DNA from: Planctomycetota bacterium
GTDB lineage: Bacteria; Planctomycetota; Planctomycetia; Pirellulales; Thermoguttaceae
NCBI GenBank assembly: GCA_030612765.1
Contig: JAUWNG010000026.1
Location: 1 to 32,202, forward strand
Length of the DNA: 32,202 nt
Direction: 5' to 3'
The position numbers and the translations under genes are program-made. Positions 8,614 to 16,217 of the stretch are shown here, in pieces. The stretch's first letter is position 1. Each line of letters begins with the position of its first letter. The notes under the pieces were generated by a model. The model saw nothing but the letters and a program-made list of their open reading frames with translations, was not told the DNA's origin and did no database searches.

Positions 8614-8994
8614 CTAAACAGAAAAGTCAGCAGTATATTTGTCGGGTGACGCCTTTACGAGTGTCATGCGTCCTATTGCTCTTTCGATATCCACGGGCGG
8701 TATCCGGCTTTCCTTGGTAACGCCATGCGACAAAGCAACAGCCTGTTTGCCGTAGAAGAAATACAATAGGCGATACTGTGTGCCGTTTAGCGTTGCCCGC
8801 AGTTCGCATATTCCGTCCCGCAAATAGTCGGCATGGGGACGCCGCATTTGGTTTCCACGTTCCGCCAACTCAAGGATGCGAGCCAGACACTTCTTATACG
8901 CCTTTGGTTTGGTGTCTCTGAGATTCGCGAGCCATTCCTGTACAGGAATGCTTCCGTCAACATCTTGGAACGCTCGAACCTCAGTTGCTGGCAT
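8614..8994 (-). CDS. higB: HigB/Gp49-like RelE-superfamily toxin
   Basis: A 126-aa protein with the Gp49-like (HigB) layout: N-terminal helices with [17 protein letters not shown], then [23 protein letters not shown], a final strand, and a [17 protein letters not shown] helix. Family members are ribosome-dependent mRNA interferases; the LRDGI.ELR and YRLLYFF segments hold the usual basic RNA-contact residues. It is first in a three-gene operon, with toxin before antitoxin as in HigBA. A promoter candidate lies directly upstream (9014-9041). No strong ribosome site precedes the ATG at 8994, which would keep toxin synthesis low. Confidence 0.88.
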   Translation of the reverse strand: MPATEVRAFQDVDGSIPVQEWLANLRDTKPKAYKKCLARILELAERGNQMRRPHADYLRDGICELRATLNGTQYRLLYFFYGKQAVALSHGVTKESRIPPVDIERAIGRMTLVKASPDKYTADFSV

Positions 8995-9013
8995 GTGTCA
9001 TGCACTATATATA

Positions 9014-9041
9014 ACAATAATGTGATATCGACGCAAGTCAA
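9014..9041 (-). promoter_or_regulatory. Candidate sigma-70-type promoter for the TAC operon
   Basis: On the minus strand TTGACT (9036-9041) is followed after 16 nt by TATTGT (9014-9019), about 20 nt upstream of the toxin ATG. An AT-rich TTATATATAG stretch follows, and a near-palindromic CGATATCA lies in the spacer, a plausible operator for the HigA repressor. Assigned by pattern only. Confidence 0.5.
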
Positions 9042-9069
9042 CTGCTTTCTTTAAGCCAATAGATTAGGG

Positions 9070-9362
9070 GCTTCAATAGCTATGGTCAAGATGTTGGCCA
9101 GTGTCGAGGAAGATATGCGCCGGACCACCACCCAAATTACGGGGGTCGCCAAGAACACCATCCAAAAGTTGACCCGCGAACTGGGTAAAGCGGTCATGCT
9201 GTACCACGATAACATGGTGCGGAACGTCAAAGCCCAACGGGTTCAATGCGATGAAATCTGGGTCGTTCTGCTACACGAAAGACAAGAATCTGCCCGACGA
9301 TATGCGTGGGCAGCCCGACGTCGGCAGCATGTGGACGTGGATGGTTTTGGACGCCGACAGCC
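9070..9362 (+). pseudogene. Truncated, frameshifted IS1-family transposase
   Basis: The reading frame from about 9070 gives an IS1 InsA-like helix-turn-helix segment (MRRTTTQITGVAKNTIQKL), then VQCDEIW. After GGG at 9260-9262 the protein continues in the next frame as SFCYTKDKNLPDDMRGQ and VGSMWTWMVLDADSQ, the IS1 InsB catalytic start (CDEIWSFCY and the first Asp). Removing one G from the GGG restores a single frame, so this is a one-base insertion. Homology stops at about 9362, where the long repeat (copy A) begins. The rest of the transposase and both IS ends are missing. It is a dead remnant, possibly cut by the repeat. Confidence 0.85.
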
Positions 9363-9876
9363 AGTGGCATCCGAACGGACCTATGGCACTCAATTTTGCG
9401 CTAACTTTCCAAAAAAGCATCTCGGGCGGGTTTTTGCGCGTGGGCGGCGTTTTGGGGGTCAATTCAACCCCGCGCCCCCAGGTTGATCAACCTGGCGCAT
9501 CAGGTTGATCAACCTGGGGTTGAACTGGGCTTACGTCTAAAGCGCGGCCGCGTTGCGAAATGAATAGCCCTGATTTCAAGCGGTTCGAGAACATCGGCGG
9601 ACGGCGGCGAATCGACGTAAGAGTTAATTGGCGAAATCGGGTTTGTTTTCCAGTTAATTCAAACCGGAAAATCGACTGTAACTTGAATAACAACATGGGC
9701 TTACAGCGACGGAGCGCGAAACCTTTCGCCAGCCCCCGCCGATGGGGTATGCGCGACGAGGTCATTCTACCAGCCGAAAACGCCTGAAAAAGGCTGTTTT
9801 CTGGCCGCCGGTATTTTCGGTCTTTTTTGCAAGGGGCTATGGCGGGCGCAAAACCCCCTTTTCCCACCGAAAATCG
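9362..9876. repeat. Long intergenic repeat, copy A (~515 bp)
   Basis: This segment aligns along its full length with 27421-27957, in the same orientation, at roughly 75-80 percent identity by eye. Shared blocks include TTTTGCGC..AACTTTCC, AAAGCATCTCGGGCGGGTTT, the double palindrome at 9479-9516, AATCGACGTAA, TGGCGAAATCGG, AACAACATGGGCTT and GACGAGGTCATTCTACCAGC. It ends in GCGGGCGCAAAA..CCTTTTCC..CCGAAAATCGGC. A 75-codon frame (9560-9787) is open in both copies, but the differences are mostly non-synonymous, so it is unlikely to be a gene. Probably a non-autonomous mobile element or a conserved structural DNA/RNA unit. Confidence 0.85.
9476..9519. repeat. Tandem 16-bp palindromes CAGGTTGATCAACCTG inside long repeat copy A
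   Basis: Two perfect 16-bp palindromes start at 9479 and 9501, a 22-bp period close to two helical turns. Flanking CCCC and GGGG allow the whole unit to fold as one larger hairpin. The same pair, with the same spacing, is present in copy B (27560-27597). It looks like a protein-binding site or hairpin; no binding protein is identified. Confidence 0.9.
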
Positions 9877-9932
9877 GCAATCAAAACCAGCGACGCCAGG
9901 GGGTTAACCGTTCACAGGCCAGTAGGGTATCT

Positions 9933-10007
9933 GTCATTCTGAGCGCAGCGAAGAATCTCGGATGAAGGTATGTTGTGGGCGAGATCCTTCGCTGCGCTCA
10001 GGATGAC
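9933..10007. repeat. REP-like palindrome, second copy
   Basis: Arms GTCATTCTGAGCGCAGCGAA (from 9933) and the inverted TTCGCTGCGCTCAGGATGAC (ending 10007) belong to the family seen at 2165-2226. It lies downstream of the Gfo/Idh gene ending at 10086 and may help end transcription. Confidence 0.88.
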
Positions 10008-10085
10008 GATCGCCCCGTGAACGGCTACCCAGGAGACTAACAGCCGCCGGCTGTTTGTTGCCCGTTTTCTTATCCGAACTCAGGC

Positions 10086-11438
10086 TCAGACCTCGACCCA
10101 CTTGCCCGGCACGGGCACTGGATAGCGGCCCTGAGAGTCGGCGCTGACCGGGGCGGGACTGTCGGTGGTCAACTCGGCCACGTTCGAGCAGAATTGGAAC
10201 TTCGAGGCCAAAGTTTCGTCCAGGGTGATGATCTTTCCGGTATTGATTGCCGCTCGGCCCATGATCGCCGCGTAGCTTGCCATTGCCGCCCGACGGCTCT
10301 CGTTGTGCGGCCGGTCGTTGCGGATCGCGTCCAAGAGCACGTTCCACTCGGCCTGCCAGGGATTGACCCTCTCGCGCGGCGGCTTCCAGGCGACGTTGTC
10401 GGCGGCAATTCGTCGGTCCTTGTAGATTTGCACGGTCGGGGCATGCACGTTGCCGGAAAACTGGGCCGCGCACTTCGTGCCTTGAACGAAGGTGGCAAAA
10501 TCGTTGAAGCAATTGTTGATGTAGCGGCTCGTGACCAGCGCCTGCGAACCGTCGGGGAAGGTGTACTCGACCGAATAGCTGTCGAGATTCTGGCTGCAAT
10601 CGTCGCTGCCGACGTATCGTCCGCCGACCCCGTGCGCGGCGACCGGCCAGGCGTCCTTGATCCAGCAACATTCGTCGATCTGGTGGATCATCATCTCCAG
10701 CAGCAGTCCCGAGGAACCCCAGAGGAAGTTCATCGCGCGGCGGATTTGCCAAAGCAGCTCGTTTTCGCCTTGCGGGAACGGCTTGAGGGCGGTTCTGCCA
10801 TGCATCCGATAGGCGCGGGAGAGGAGCACGTCGCCCAGCGCGCCGTCGCGGATTTTCTGGATCAGCGCCTGTCGGGCCGAGCTGTGGCGGCACATCAATC
10901 CGGCGGCGATCTTCAGATTCTTCTTTTCGGCCGCCTCGCCCGCGCGGATGATTTGCCGCACGCCCGCCGGATCGGATGCGAACGTCTTTTCCATGAAGAC
11001 GTGTATCCCCTTTTGCACCGCGTAGTCCAAGTGGGTCGGGCGGAAGGCGGCGTGCGTGGTCAGCAGCGCCACGTCGCCGGGGCGCAGACAGTCGATCGCC
11101 TTGCGATAGGCGTCGAAGCCCAGGAATTGCCGCTCCGCCGGCACGTCGATCTTCTGGCCGAACCGTTTACCCAGCGCCTTGTGCGACCGTCGCAATTTAT
11201 CGTCGAACAGATCGGCCATGGCCGTCAGCTTGACCTGTTCGCCCGGAACCGACAGGGCGTTTCCCACGGCCCCGCTGCCTCGGCCTCCGCAGCCGATCAG
11301 CGCCAGCCGGATGGTGTTGTCCTCGGCGGCATACACTCGGGGAACGGCGACTCCGGCCAAGGCCGTGGCCGCGGTCGCTCCGGCGGCGGTCTTCAGGAAC
11401 TCGCGACGAGGCGTTGTATTGCGGGTGGGTTCTCTCAT
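10086..11438 (-). CDS. Gfo/Idh/MocA family oxidoreductase with Tat signal, EKT variant
   Basis: A 450-aa protein. The Tat leader is TTPRREFLKTAAGATAATAL with an AVPRVYA cleavage region; the Rossmann glycine motif GCGGRGSG follows near residue 50. The usual Glu-Lys-Pro reads MEKTFASD here, so the conserved Lys is kept but Pro is Thr. The segment with the second active-site His is also divergent (LLLEMMIHQIDECCW), lacking the DWGAHH pattern of the paralogues at 21-27 kb. It likely belongs to a different subfamily with a different substrate. ATG at 11438 with GGAG about 11 nt upstream. It follows the CBM9-like gene by 64 bp on the same strand, suggesting an operon. Confidence 0.88.
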   Translation of the reverse strand: MREPTRNTTPRREFLKTAAGATAATALAGVAVPRVYAAEDNTIRLALIGCGGRGSGAVGNALSVPGEQVKLTAMADLFDDKLRRSHKALGKRFGQKIDVPAERQFLGFDAYRKAIDCLRPGDVALLTTHAAFRPTHLDYAVQKGIHVFMEKTFASDPAGVRQIIRAGEAAEKKNLKIAAGLMCRHSSARQALIQKIRDGALGDVLLSRAYRMHGRTALKPFPQGENELLWQIRRAMNFLWGSSGLLLEMMIHQIDECCWIKDAWPVAAHGVGGRYVGSDDCSQNLDSYSVEYTFPDGSQALVTSRYINNCFNDFATFVQGTKCAAQFSGNVHAPTVQIYKDRRIAADNVAWKPPRERVNPWQAEWNVLLDAIRNDRPHNESRRAAMASYAAIMGRAAINTGKIITLDETLASKFQFCSNVAELTTDSPAPVSADSQGRYPVPVPGKWVEV

Positions 11439-11502
11439 GGCGGGTATTTCTCCAAGTTAAAACGGTTTGAGTGTTTGCGTTTTCTGTTTAGCGGGCGGGC
11501 CG

Positions 11503-12180
11503 CTATCGCACCAATTCAAGCGTCGCCCATAGGCTGGGGTCTTCCTGGTATGGCATCGGGCCGCCGACGCTAAAGGTCTGCTCGCCCAACTCGCGGTCGA
11601 TCGCGGCGTATGTAAAACCCAGACGGGGATGTTCGGCGGGGTCGAAGCCGGCAAGGGCCTCGGCGGGTATCAATACATCCAGTATATATCCGTCGCCGTG
11701 CATTTTGCAACTGGCCTGCAAACTATCGGGCGAAGCGGACCGCGGCTGCCCCTTGGCGCGGTTGATCGGCAACAGACAGGAAAAAGCCGGAAATCTCTTC
11801 GCGGAACCGGTTTCCGACGCCTTGTCCCCCTTCTTTTCCGGCAGAAATGCGAAGCGGTGGCAGAAGCGGCCGGCACGGTGAACGTTGTGGACGTCGCGGG
11901 TGTCGATCCATAGGTGCAGGCCGTCGCTCTGTTCGGGCAGGGATTGGTCGCACCACGGCGGCCGGCGTTTGCCATGCACGATTGCCGTGAAGGCCAATCC
12001 CGCTTCGCTCCACGCCGCCCGTAGGTCGGCCCAAGCGTCGCGCCCCTCCAGTTCCGTCAGGCCGGCCAGCCGAAACGTTTCGTCCAAGTCCGCGCCCTTG
12101 GCGGTCCACAACTTCTTGCGGTACATGCACGGCGCCGCGAAGCGGAACAGAAATCGGGCTGGAAGCAGCGGTTTGCTCAT
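11503..12180 (-). CDS. Conserved planctomycete-type protein with CBM9-like fold
   Basis: A 225-aa protein without a clear signal peptide or membrane helix. The segments DGLHLWIDTRDVHNVHRAGRF and DGYILDVLIPAEALAGFDP followed by LGFTYAAIDRELGEQTFSVG resemble the carbohydrate-binding module 9 / DOMON-like beta sandwich, where a WIDTRD-type strand and a late FxxxxxD strand recur. The extreme C-terminus (DPSLWATLELVR) completes such a domain. A sugar-binding role is inferred only from the fold impression. ATG at 12180 with GGAGG about 12 nt upstream; it precedes and probably shares a transcript with the Gfo/Idh gene. Confidence 0.6.
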   Translation of the reverse strand: MSKPLLPARFLFRFAAPCMYRKKLWTAKGADLDETFRLAGLTELEGRDAWADLRAAWSEAGLAFTAIVHGKRRPPWCDQSLPEQSDGLHLWIDTRDVHNVHRAGRFCHRFAFLPEKKGDKASETGSAKRFPAFSCLLPINRAKGQPRSASPDSLQASCKMHGDGYILDVLIPAEALAGFDPAEHPRLGFTYAAIDRELGEQTFSVGGPMPYQEDPSLWATLELVR

Positions 12181-12406
12181 TGTGTCGGTATTCCTCCGGG
12201 CTTGGGCTCATCCATTGTAGCAGCGAAACGAGCAATCCCAACAGCACAAGGATCGGCAACCCCGCCATCGCCGGCGAAAGAACGGCCGAGCCGAGCGGAT
12301 CGTAGACTCGGCCACGCGTCAGACCGAAACAGAACTAATTGGACTTATCCCCTTTTCCTTTCCTCGCCTCGATATTGATCGTAGCATCTATGGGCGAGCG
12401 ACGTGC

Positions 12407-12955
12407 CTAATACTCCGGCTCCATCCAACGTATCTTGGAATCAGGATACTCCACCAGCAAGAACCGATCGTTACCCTTCGTGATTAGACGAGCCTTTAGT
12501 GGGTTTTCCGAAGGCCACTGGTCCCCGTCGCCAATCGCTAAATAGTTCGCAATTTCGTTGTCGGCCATGCTACGGTCCATGTTAAAGCCGTGTGCAAACC
12601 GCCTCAAAGATCGAGCCACCGCCAAGTTTTTTGGGCTGTTCCAAGTCTCGGAGAAATCATACTCGGAGTACAACTCCTTACAACTGGCACTGATGTGCGG
12701 CAACAACAACACGCGCCAACTGTGTACTGGTCCATCCGCCGCTGCCTGATATTTAGTCGGCGGAAAAGCCCCATGCTCCTGGTGGTAGAGCATTAAGAAC
12801 CACTGTAGTTGTGCAAATCTGCTTTGAGATAAAAAGACCTTGCTAACGTTTTTTGCTTCAATAAACCCCCCTCCCACCCAAAACGCCAAGGCGGAAATTA
12901 TAAGAACAAATACAATCATTGTTCCGATTGCGATTGCTCTACGGAATAACCTCAT
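12407..12955 (-). CDS. DUF1559-like pseudopilin-type membrane protein
   Basis: A 182-aa protein with one N-terminal membrane segment (about residues 8-32), then FAQLQWFLMLYHQEHGAFPP, the pseudopilin-like helix exit. HSWRVLLLPHI, YDFSETWNSPKN, NYLAIGDGDQWP and FLLVEYPDSKIRWMEP are the recurring blocks of short DUF1559 relatives, a family expanded in planctomycetes whose function is unclear. It lacks the long C-terminal part of full DUF1559 proteins. The start has a strong AGGAGG site, and the gene overlaps the end of the Rhs-tip gene by 17 bp, so translation is probably coupled. By position it could be a partner or immunity protein for the Rhs tip, but its DUF1559 character does not show that. 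Confidence 0.75.
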   Translation of the reverse strand: MRLFRRAIAIGTMIVFVLIISALAFWVGGGFIEAKNVSKVFLSQSRFAQLQWFLMLYHQEHGAFPPTKYQAAADGPVHSWRVLLLPHISASCKELYSEYDFSETWNSPKNLAVARSLRRFAHGFNMDRSMADNEIANYLAIGDGDQWPSENPLKARLITKGNDRFLLVEYPDSKIRWMEPEY

Positions 12956-13607
12956 ACCATCCTCCTGCGGCGGTTACGCCGCATCCAGACCCTCCTGACA
13001 CACCTACCACGGTAATTCCGGCTGCTGTTGCCGCATTCATTACATCATCCCCACCATAATTCGACTGAGGGGTGTTGTCACCACCGCATATTATCGCCTG
13101 GCATCCTTTCGCCCACGCAAATCCATCGAGAGTGTCACTTGGGGAATCTCCTCCAGTGAAATGGAACACACGCACAGTTCCTCCACATTTGACCACTAGG
13201 ATAATGCACCCAGACGCACCGCCACTACCAATTGGTCCAGGAGGAGTAGCTGGAAATCCGTATGTTTCGTTGCTGCCGCCCCATCCCGGTCCCGTCACGC
13301 CCGCCGGACCTGGATAGGGGATAGTTGTTATGCCGGGAATTGGACTGAGGCGACTGGGTTTGTCATTGCAAAACCGGTTACATGGCCAATCCCAGCCCCC
13401 ATAATACCCAATGCCACCAGGTCTCCTGTCATTCGGTTTCAACCCGGAAGGGTCTGCTTTGGTGAGGGGGTCATTGTTACAGTAGCCATACAAGTTTCGC
13501 TCCCTCATTCGTTCGGCCACGTATTCGTGGCTGTACAGGACATCGACGCCGTTCGGAGACGGCGGGTCGCGCTCGGCTATCTGTCCGGGGCCAAGATTAG
13601 CGTACAT
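12939..13607 (-). CDS. Orphan Rhs core tip with candidate CNF1-like Cys/His deamidase C-terminus
   Basis: A 222-aa protein with its own AAGGAG ribosome site 6 nt before the ATG at 13607, so it is expressed without any Rhs shell. Residues 1-56 are the end of an Rhs-associated core (MYANLGPGQIAERDP, then RERNLYGYCNNDPLTKADPSGL). A Gly/Pro-rich linker (60-130) follows. The C-terminal domain (131-222) has ASGC (Cys134) and VFHFTGGDS (His149). The 15-residue Cys-to-His distance and the SGC context match the catalytic pair of CNF1 (Cys866/His881, from memory), a Rho glutamine deamidase. The tail GCQAIICGGDN..GITVVGVSGGSGC is otherwise unrecognised. No signal peptide. Rhs tip: confident; CNF-like activity: hypothesis. 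Confidence 0.75.
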   Translation of the reverse strand: MYANLGPGQIAERDPPSPNGVDVLYSHEYVAERMRERNLYGYCNNDPLTKADPSGLKPNDRRPGGIGYYGGWDWPCNRFCNDKPSRLSPIPGITTIPYPGPAGVTGPGWGGSNETYGFPATPPGPIGSGGASGCIILVVKCGGTVRVFHFTGGDSPSDTLDGFAWAKGCQAIICGGDNTPQSNYGGDDVMNAATAAGITVVGVSGGSGCGVTAAGGWYEVIP

Positions 13608-13634
13608 CGTATTCTCCTTTTTGCAAGAGAGGTT

Positions 13635-14864
13635 CTATCTGGAAAATTCGATCTGATTCAATGGCTGAGGCACGCCCATCGGCAATGACGGCCCGTGGGG
13701 GATTGATGGAATCGGCACGCCGCCGAAGGGTTGAAGCGGCAATGGCCCGTGCGGCCATGGGTCCGACCGACGCTCGGCCTGATTGATGATGTCCGGGGCC
13801 ATTTGTTCCAACGGCGTCAACGGCCGGCCGAGAATCTCGGGGGACATGGGGTAAATTCGCCCTCCGGAGCACGAAACCTGCACCAACACCTCTTGTCCGT
13901 TGGGCATCTTGAACCAACGAGGCACTTTGGGACCAGGGTCGAACGGATCAACGGGATTCGAGATGAATAAGTGGCCCCGCGCGCGCAACCTGCGATGCGC
14001 CTCCCAGTTATCATACGTTCTTCGGAAACGCCGGTTGTGCGGCGCGAGTTCCACGGCCTTGCGCATCGCTTTGACTGCGTCGGCCAGCTTGCCGTGCTTT
14101 ACGATGCAACTGGCCCGCGCGGCGATGAACTCCGCGAGTTCTTCCTTGTGCGTCAGCGACTTGAGGAAGATGCCCGCCTCGATGTCTTCGGGCGGAATCT
14201 CGTGCGGCCACGTTTTGTAGTGCTCATCCGGCAGACAGTGAATCCCCGGCCCGGTCGCCTCGATGTTGAACCGGTCGGGGTGGAGCCAGTGCTTGCCATC
14301 GGGATCGTCCCAACGCAGGAAGATATGCCGAAACGCCTTTACGATCTTCAGCGGATAGCCCAGCCGTCGCCCAATGGCGGCATAGAGTACCGGCAGCGAA
14401 CCGCACGTTCCGCCGGGACCGTCGATGATGGCGTGAATGAACTGGTCTTCGGCATCCCGGCCGAACTCCGGCGGGATCGGTTTGTCGATCGTGATGCACG
14501 TCCACTTGGGGTTGTAACGGACGCCGCAATCCTCTTGCAGCACCGTAATCATCTGCATAACACAGAAGTACGCCTGCGAATTGCTGAACCGCCCCGGCGA
14601 GTCGATGAACTTGTAGTAGTTCCGGTCCGTGTCCAAGCGGACCAACTCGGCCCATTCGTCCAATTTGCCCAGCAGGCGTGGAATATCCAGGCTCTCGGCG
14701 CCCGGCAGCCCAGTGGCGCAGAGCAGGTTGAGCAGGGCTATATCGGCCCTCTCCAGATTGAACCTTGGCCGGTCCAAGAGATCAGCCAGCGTCGGCGTCT
14801 GCTTCTTCGGCACCAGGGCCGTCTGGCGTTGCCGTCTCTTGGATGCGCTCTTCGTCCGTGTCAT
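13635..14864 (-). CDS. Transglutaminase-like (SirB1-type) protein with TPR-like and proline-rich C-terminus
   Basis: A 409-aa protein. The middle carries a transglutaminase/SirB1-like cysteine-protease fold: GPGGTCGSLPVLYAAIGRRL with Cys154, AFRHIFLRWDD with His180, and HWLHPDRFNIEAT supplying the third polar residue. Residues about 230-290 look like a short TPR-type helical pair (AEFIAARASCIVKHGKLADAVKAMRKAVELAP). The C-terminal 80 residues are Pro-rich. Family members cleave or cross-link at glutamine or remodel peptide bonds; the substrate is unknown. No signal peptide. The stop lies 27 bp before the Rhs-tip start on the same strand, so the two are likely co-transcribed. Confidence 0.78.
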   Translation of the reverse strand: MTRTKSASKRRQRQTALVPKKQTPTLADLLDRPRFNLERADIALLNLLCATGLPGAESLDIPRLLGKLDEWAELVRLDTDRNYYKFIDSPGRFSNSQAYFCVMQMITVLQEDCGVRYNPKWTCITIDKPIPPEFGRDAEDQFIHAIIDGPGGTCGSLPVLYAAIGRRLGYPLKIVKAFRHIFLRWDDPDGKHWLHPDRFNIEATGPGIHCLPDEHYKTWPHEIPPEDIEAGIFLKSLTHKEELAEFIAARASCIVKHGKLADAVKAMRKAVELAPHNRRFRRTYDNWEAHRRLRARGHLFISNPVDPFDPGPKVPRWFKMPNGQEVLVQVSCSGGRIYPMSPEILGRPLTPLEQMAPDIINQAERRSDPWPHGPLPLQPFGGVPIPSIPHGPSLPMGVPQPLNQIEFSR

Positions 14865-15147
14865 GGGCGACGCCCTTTATCGCGGTGATGCGAGGAATCG
14901 CTGCCTTTAGCGAGAATCTTCGCACCGTGGATTACATCATCATTGACCGTATGCGTGGTCTGATTACAACACCAAGAATTGAGCCACTACGCCGCAATTG
15001 CACTGCCTCTTGGCCGACAGGGGGTTGTCACGGGCGAACACATCCCGCCCCATTACGATACCCCCCGGCGCGGGGTGCTTTTCACCGCTGGGTATTTCCG
15101 CTATGCTATGGGCCTGAGTTTCCGATTCACTCGAATGGAGTAGTGTT

Positions 15148-16119
15148 ATGTCTCACGGAATTCCGATTCTTCTGGGTCAGAACGTGCTTCCCTGGCTGGT
15201 TGGCGTAGTGGTGCTGGGCGTCTTCGCCATTATTGCCGTGGTGATCGTGTTCAACTACTTCGGCATCTGGTTCAGGGCTTACATGTCCAGCGCCAACATC
15301 AGCTTGTTGAGCCTGGTCGGCATGAGCTTCCGCCGGGTTGACGCGCGGATCATCGTGCAGGGCAAGATCATGGCCGTGCAGGCGGGCGTCGGATTGGAAA
15401 AACTCACCGGAGTCACCACCCGTCGGCTCGAAGCTCATTTCCTGGCCGGCGGAAACGTGCCGAACGTCATCAAGGCTATCATCGCCGCCCATCGCGCCGA
15501 CATCGATCTGGACTTCGACCGCGCCGCGGCCATCGACCTGGCCGGTCGCGACGTGCTCGACGCCGTGCAGACCAGCGTCTATCCGAAGGTGATCGACTGC
15601 CCCGACCCGAAACGCTCGAAACGCACCACGCTCAGCGCAATCGCTAAAAACGGCGTCGAGTTGAAGGTCCGCGCACGGGTTACCGTGCGGACCAACCTCG
15701 AGCAGTTGATCGGCGGGGCCACCGAGGAGACGATCATCGCGCGGGTCGGCGAGGGAATCATCACCGCCATCGGCTCCTCGGACAGCCATCTGCAAGTGAT
15801 GAAGAACCCCGACCGCATTTCCACGGCCGTGCTGAAACGCGGACTGGACGCGCAGACCGCCTTCGATATCGTCTCGATCGACATCGCCGACATCGACGTG
15901 GGGCAGAACATCGGCGCCCGACTCCAGGCCGATCAGGCCGAGGCCGACATGCGGGTCGCCCGGGCGAAGGCCGAGGAGCGCCGCGCGTTGGCCACCGCCC
16001 ACGAGCAGGAGATGAAGGCCGAAGTCGCCCGCAACCGCGCCCGGGTCGTTTTGGCCGAGGCCGAAGTGCCGCTGGCCATGGCAAACGCCTTCCGCGAGGG
16101 CAATCTGGCCGTTCGATGA
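15148..16119 (+). CDS. floA: Flotillin-like protein FloA
   Basis: A 323-aa membrane scaffold protein of the FloA/UPF0365 family, which organises functional membrane microdomains. One membrane segment lies at about residues 13-36, then the family core: [80 protein letters not shown]-type SPFH strands, and the coiled coil [20 protein letters not shown]. The end FREGNLAVR stops about 20 residues before that of Bacillus FloA, which continues with a further short helix; this is a small truncation or lineage difference. ATG at 15148 with GGAG 8 nt upstream. The SEC-C protein follows on the same strand. Confidence 0.93.
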   Translation: MSHGIPILLGQNVLPWLVGVVVLGVFAIIAVVIVFNYFGIWFRAYMSSANISLLSLVGMSFRRVDARIIVQGKIMAVQAGVGLEKLTGVTTRRLEAHFLAGGNVPNVIKAIIAAHRADIDLDFDRAAAIDLAGRDVLDAVQTSVYPKVIDCPDPKRSKRTTLSAIAKNGVELKVRARVTVRTNLEQLIGGATEETIIARVGEGIITAIGSSDSHLQVMKNPDRISTAVLKRGLDAQTAFDIVSIDIADIDVGQNIGARLQADQAEADMRVARAKAEERRALATAHEQEMKAEVARNRARVVLAEAEVPLAMANAFREGNLAVR

Positions 16120-16205
16120 GGAAAATGATGAATGATGAATAATGAATGATGAATATTCATCATTTGCTCAATTCAACATTCATCATTCAACATTCAACAT
16201 TCTTT
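16120..16205. repeat. Low-complexity ATGATGAAT / ATTCATCATT repeat
   Basis: Short direct repeats of AATGATGAAT on the left half and their inverted forms (ATTCATCATT, ATTCAACATT) on the right fill the gap between floA and the next gene. The halves can pair into an AT-rich hairpin. The longer open frame of the next gene would translate this repeat (MMNIHHLLN...), which supports its later start at 16218. Confidence 0.85.
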
Positions 16206-16217
16206 CTCCACTATCCC

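Noticed and set aside
9560-9787. 75-codon open frame conserved between the two long-repeat copies (other copy ends at 27868)
   Set aside because: Differences between copies are mostly non-synonymous and there is no ribosome site, so the frame is a by-product of DNA-level conservation.
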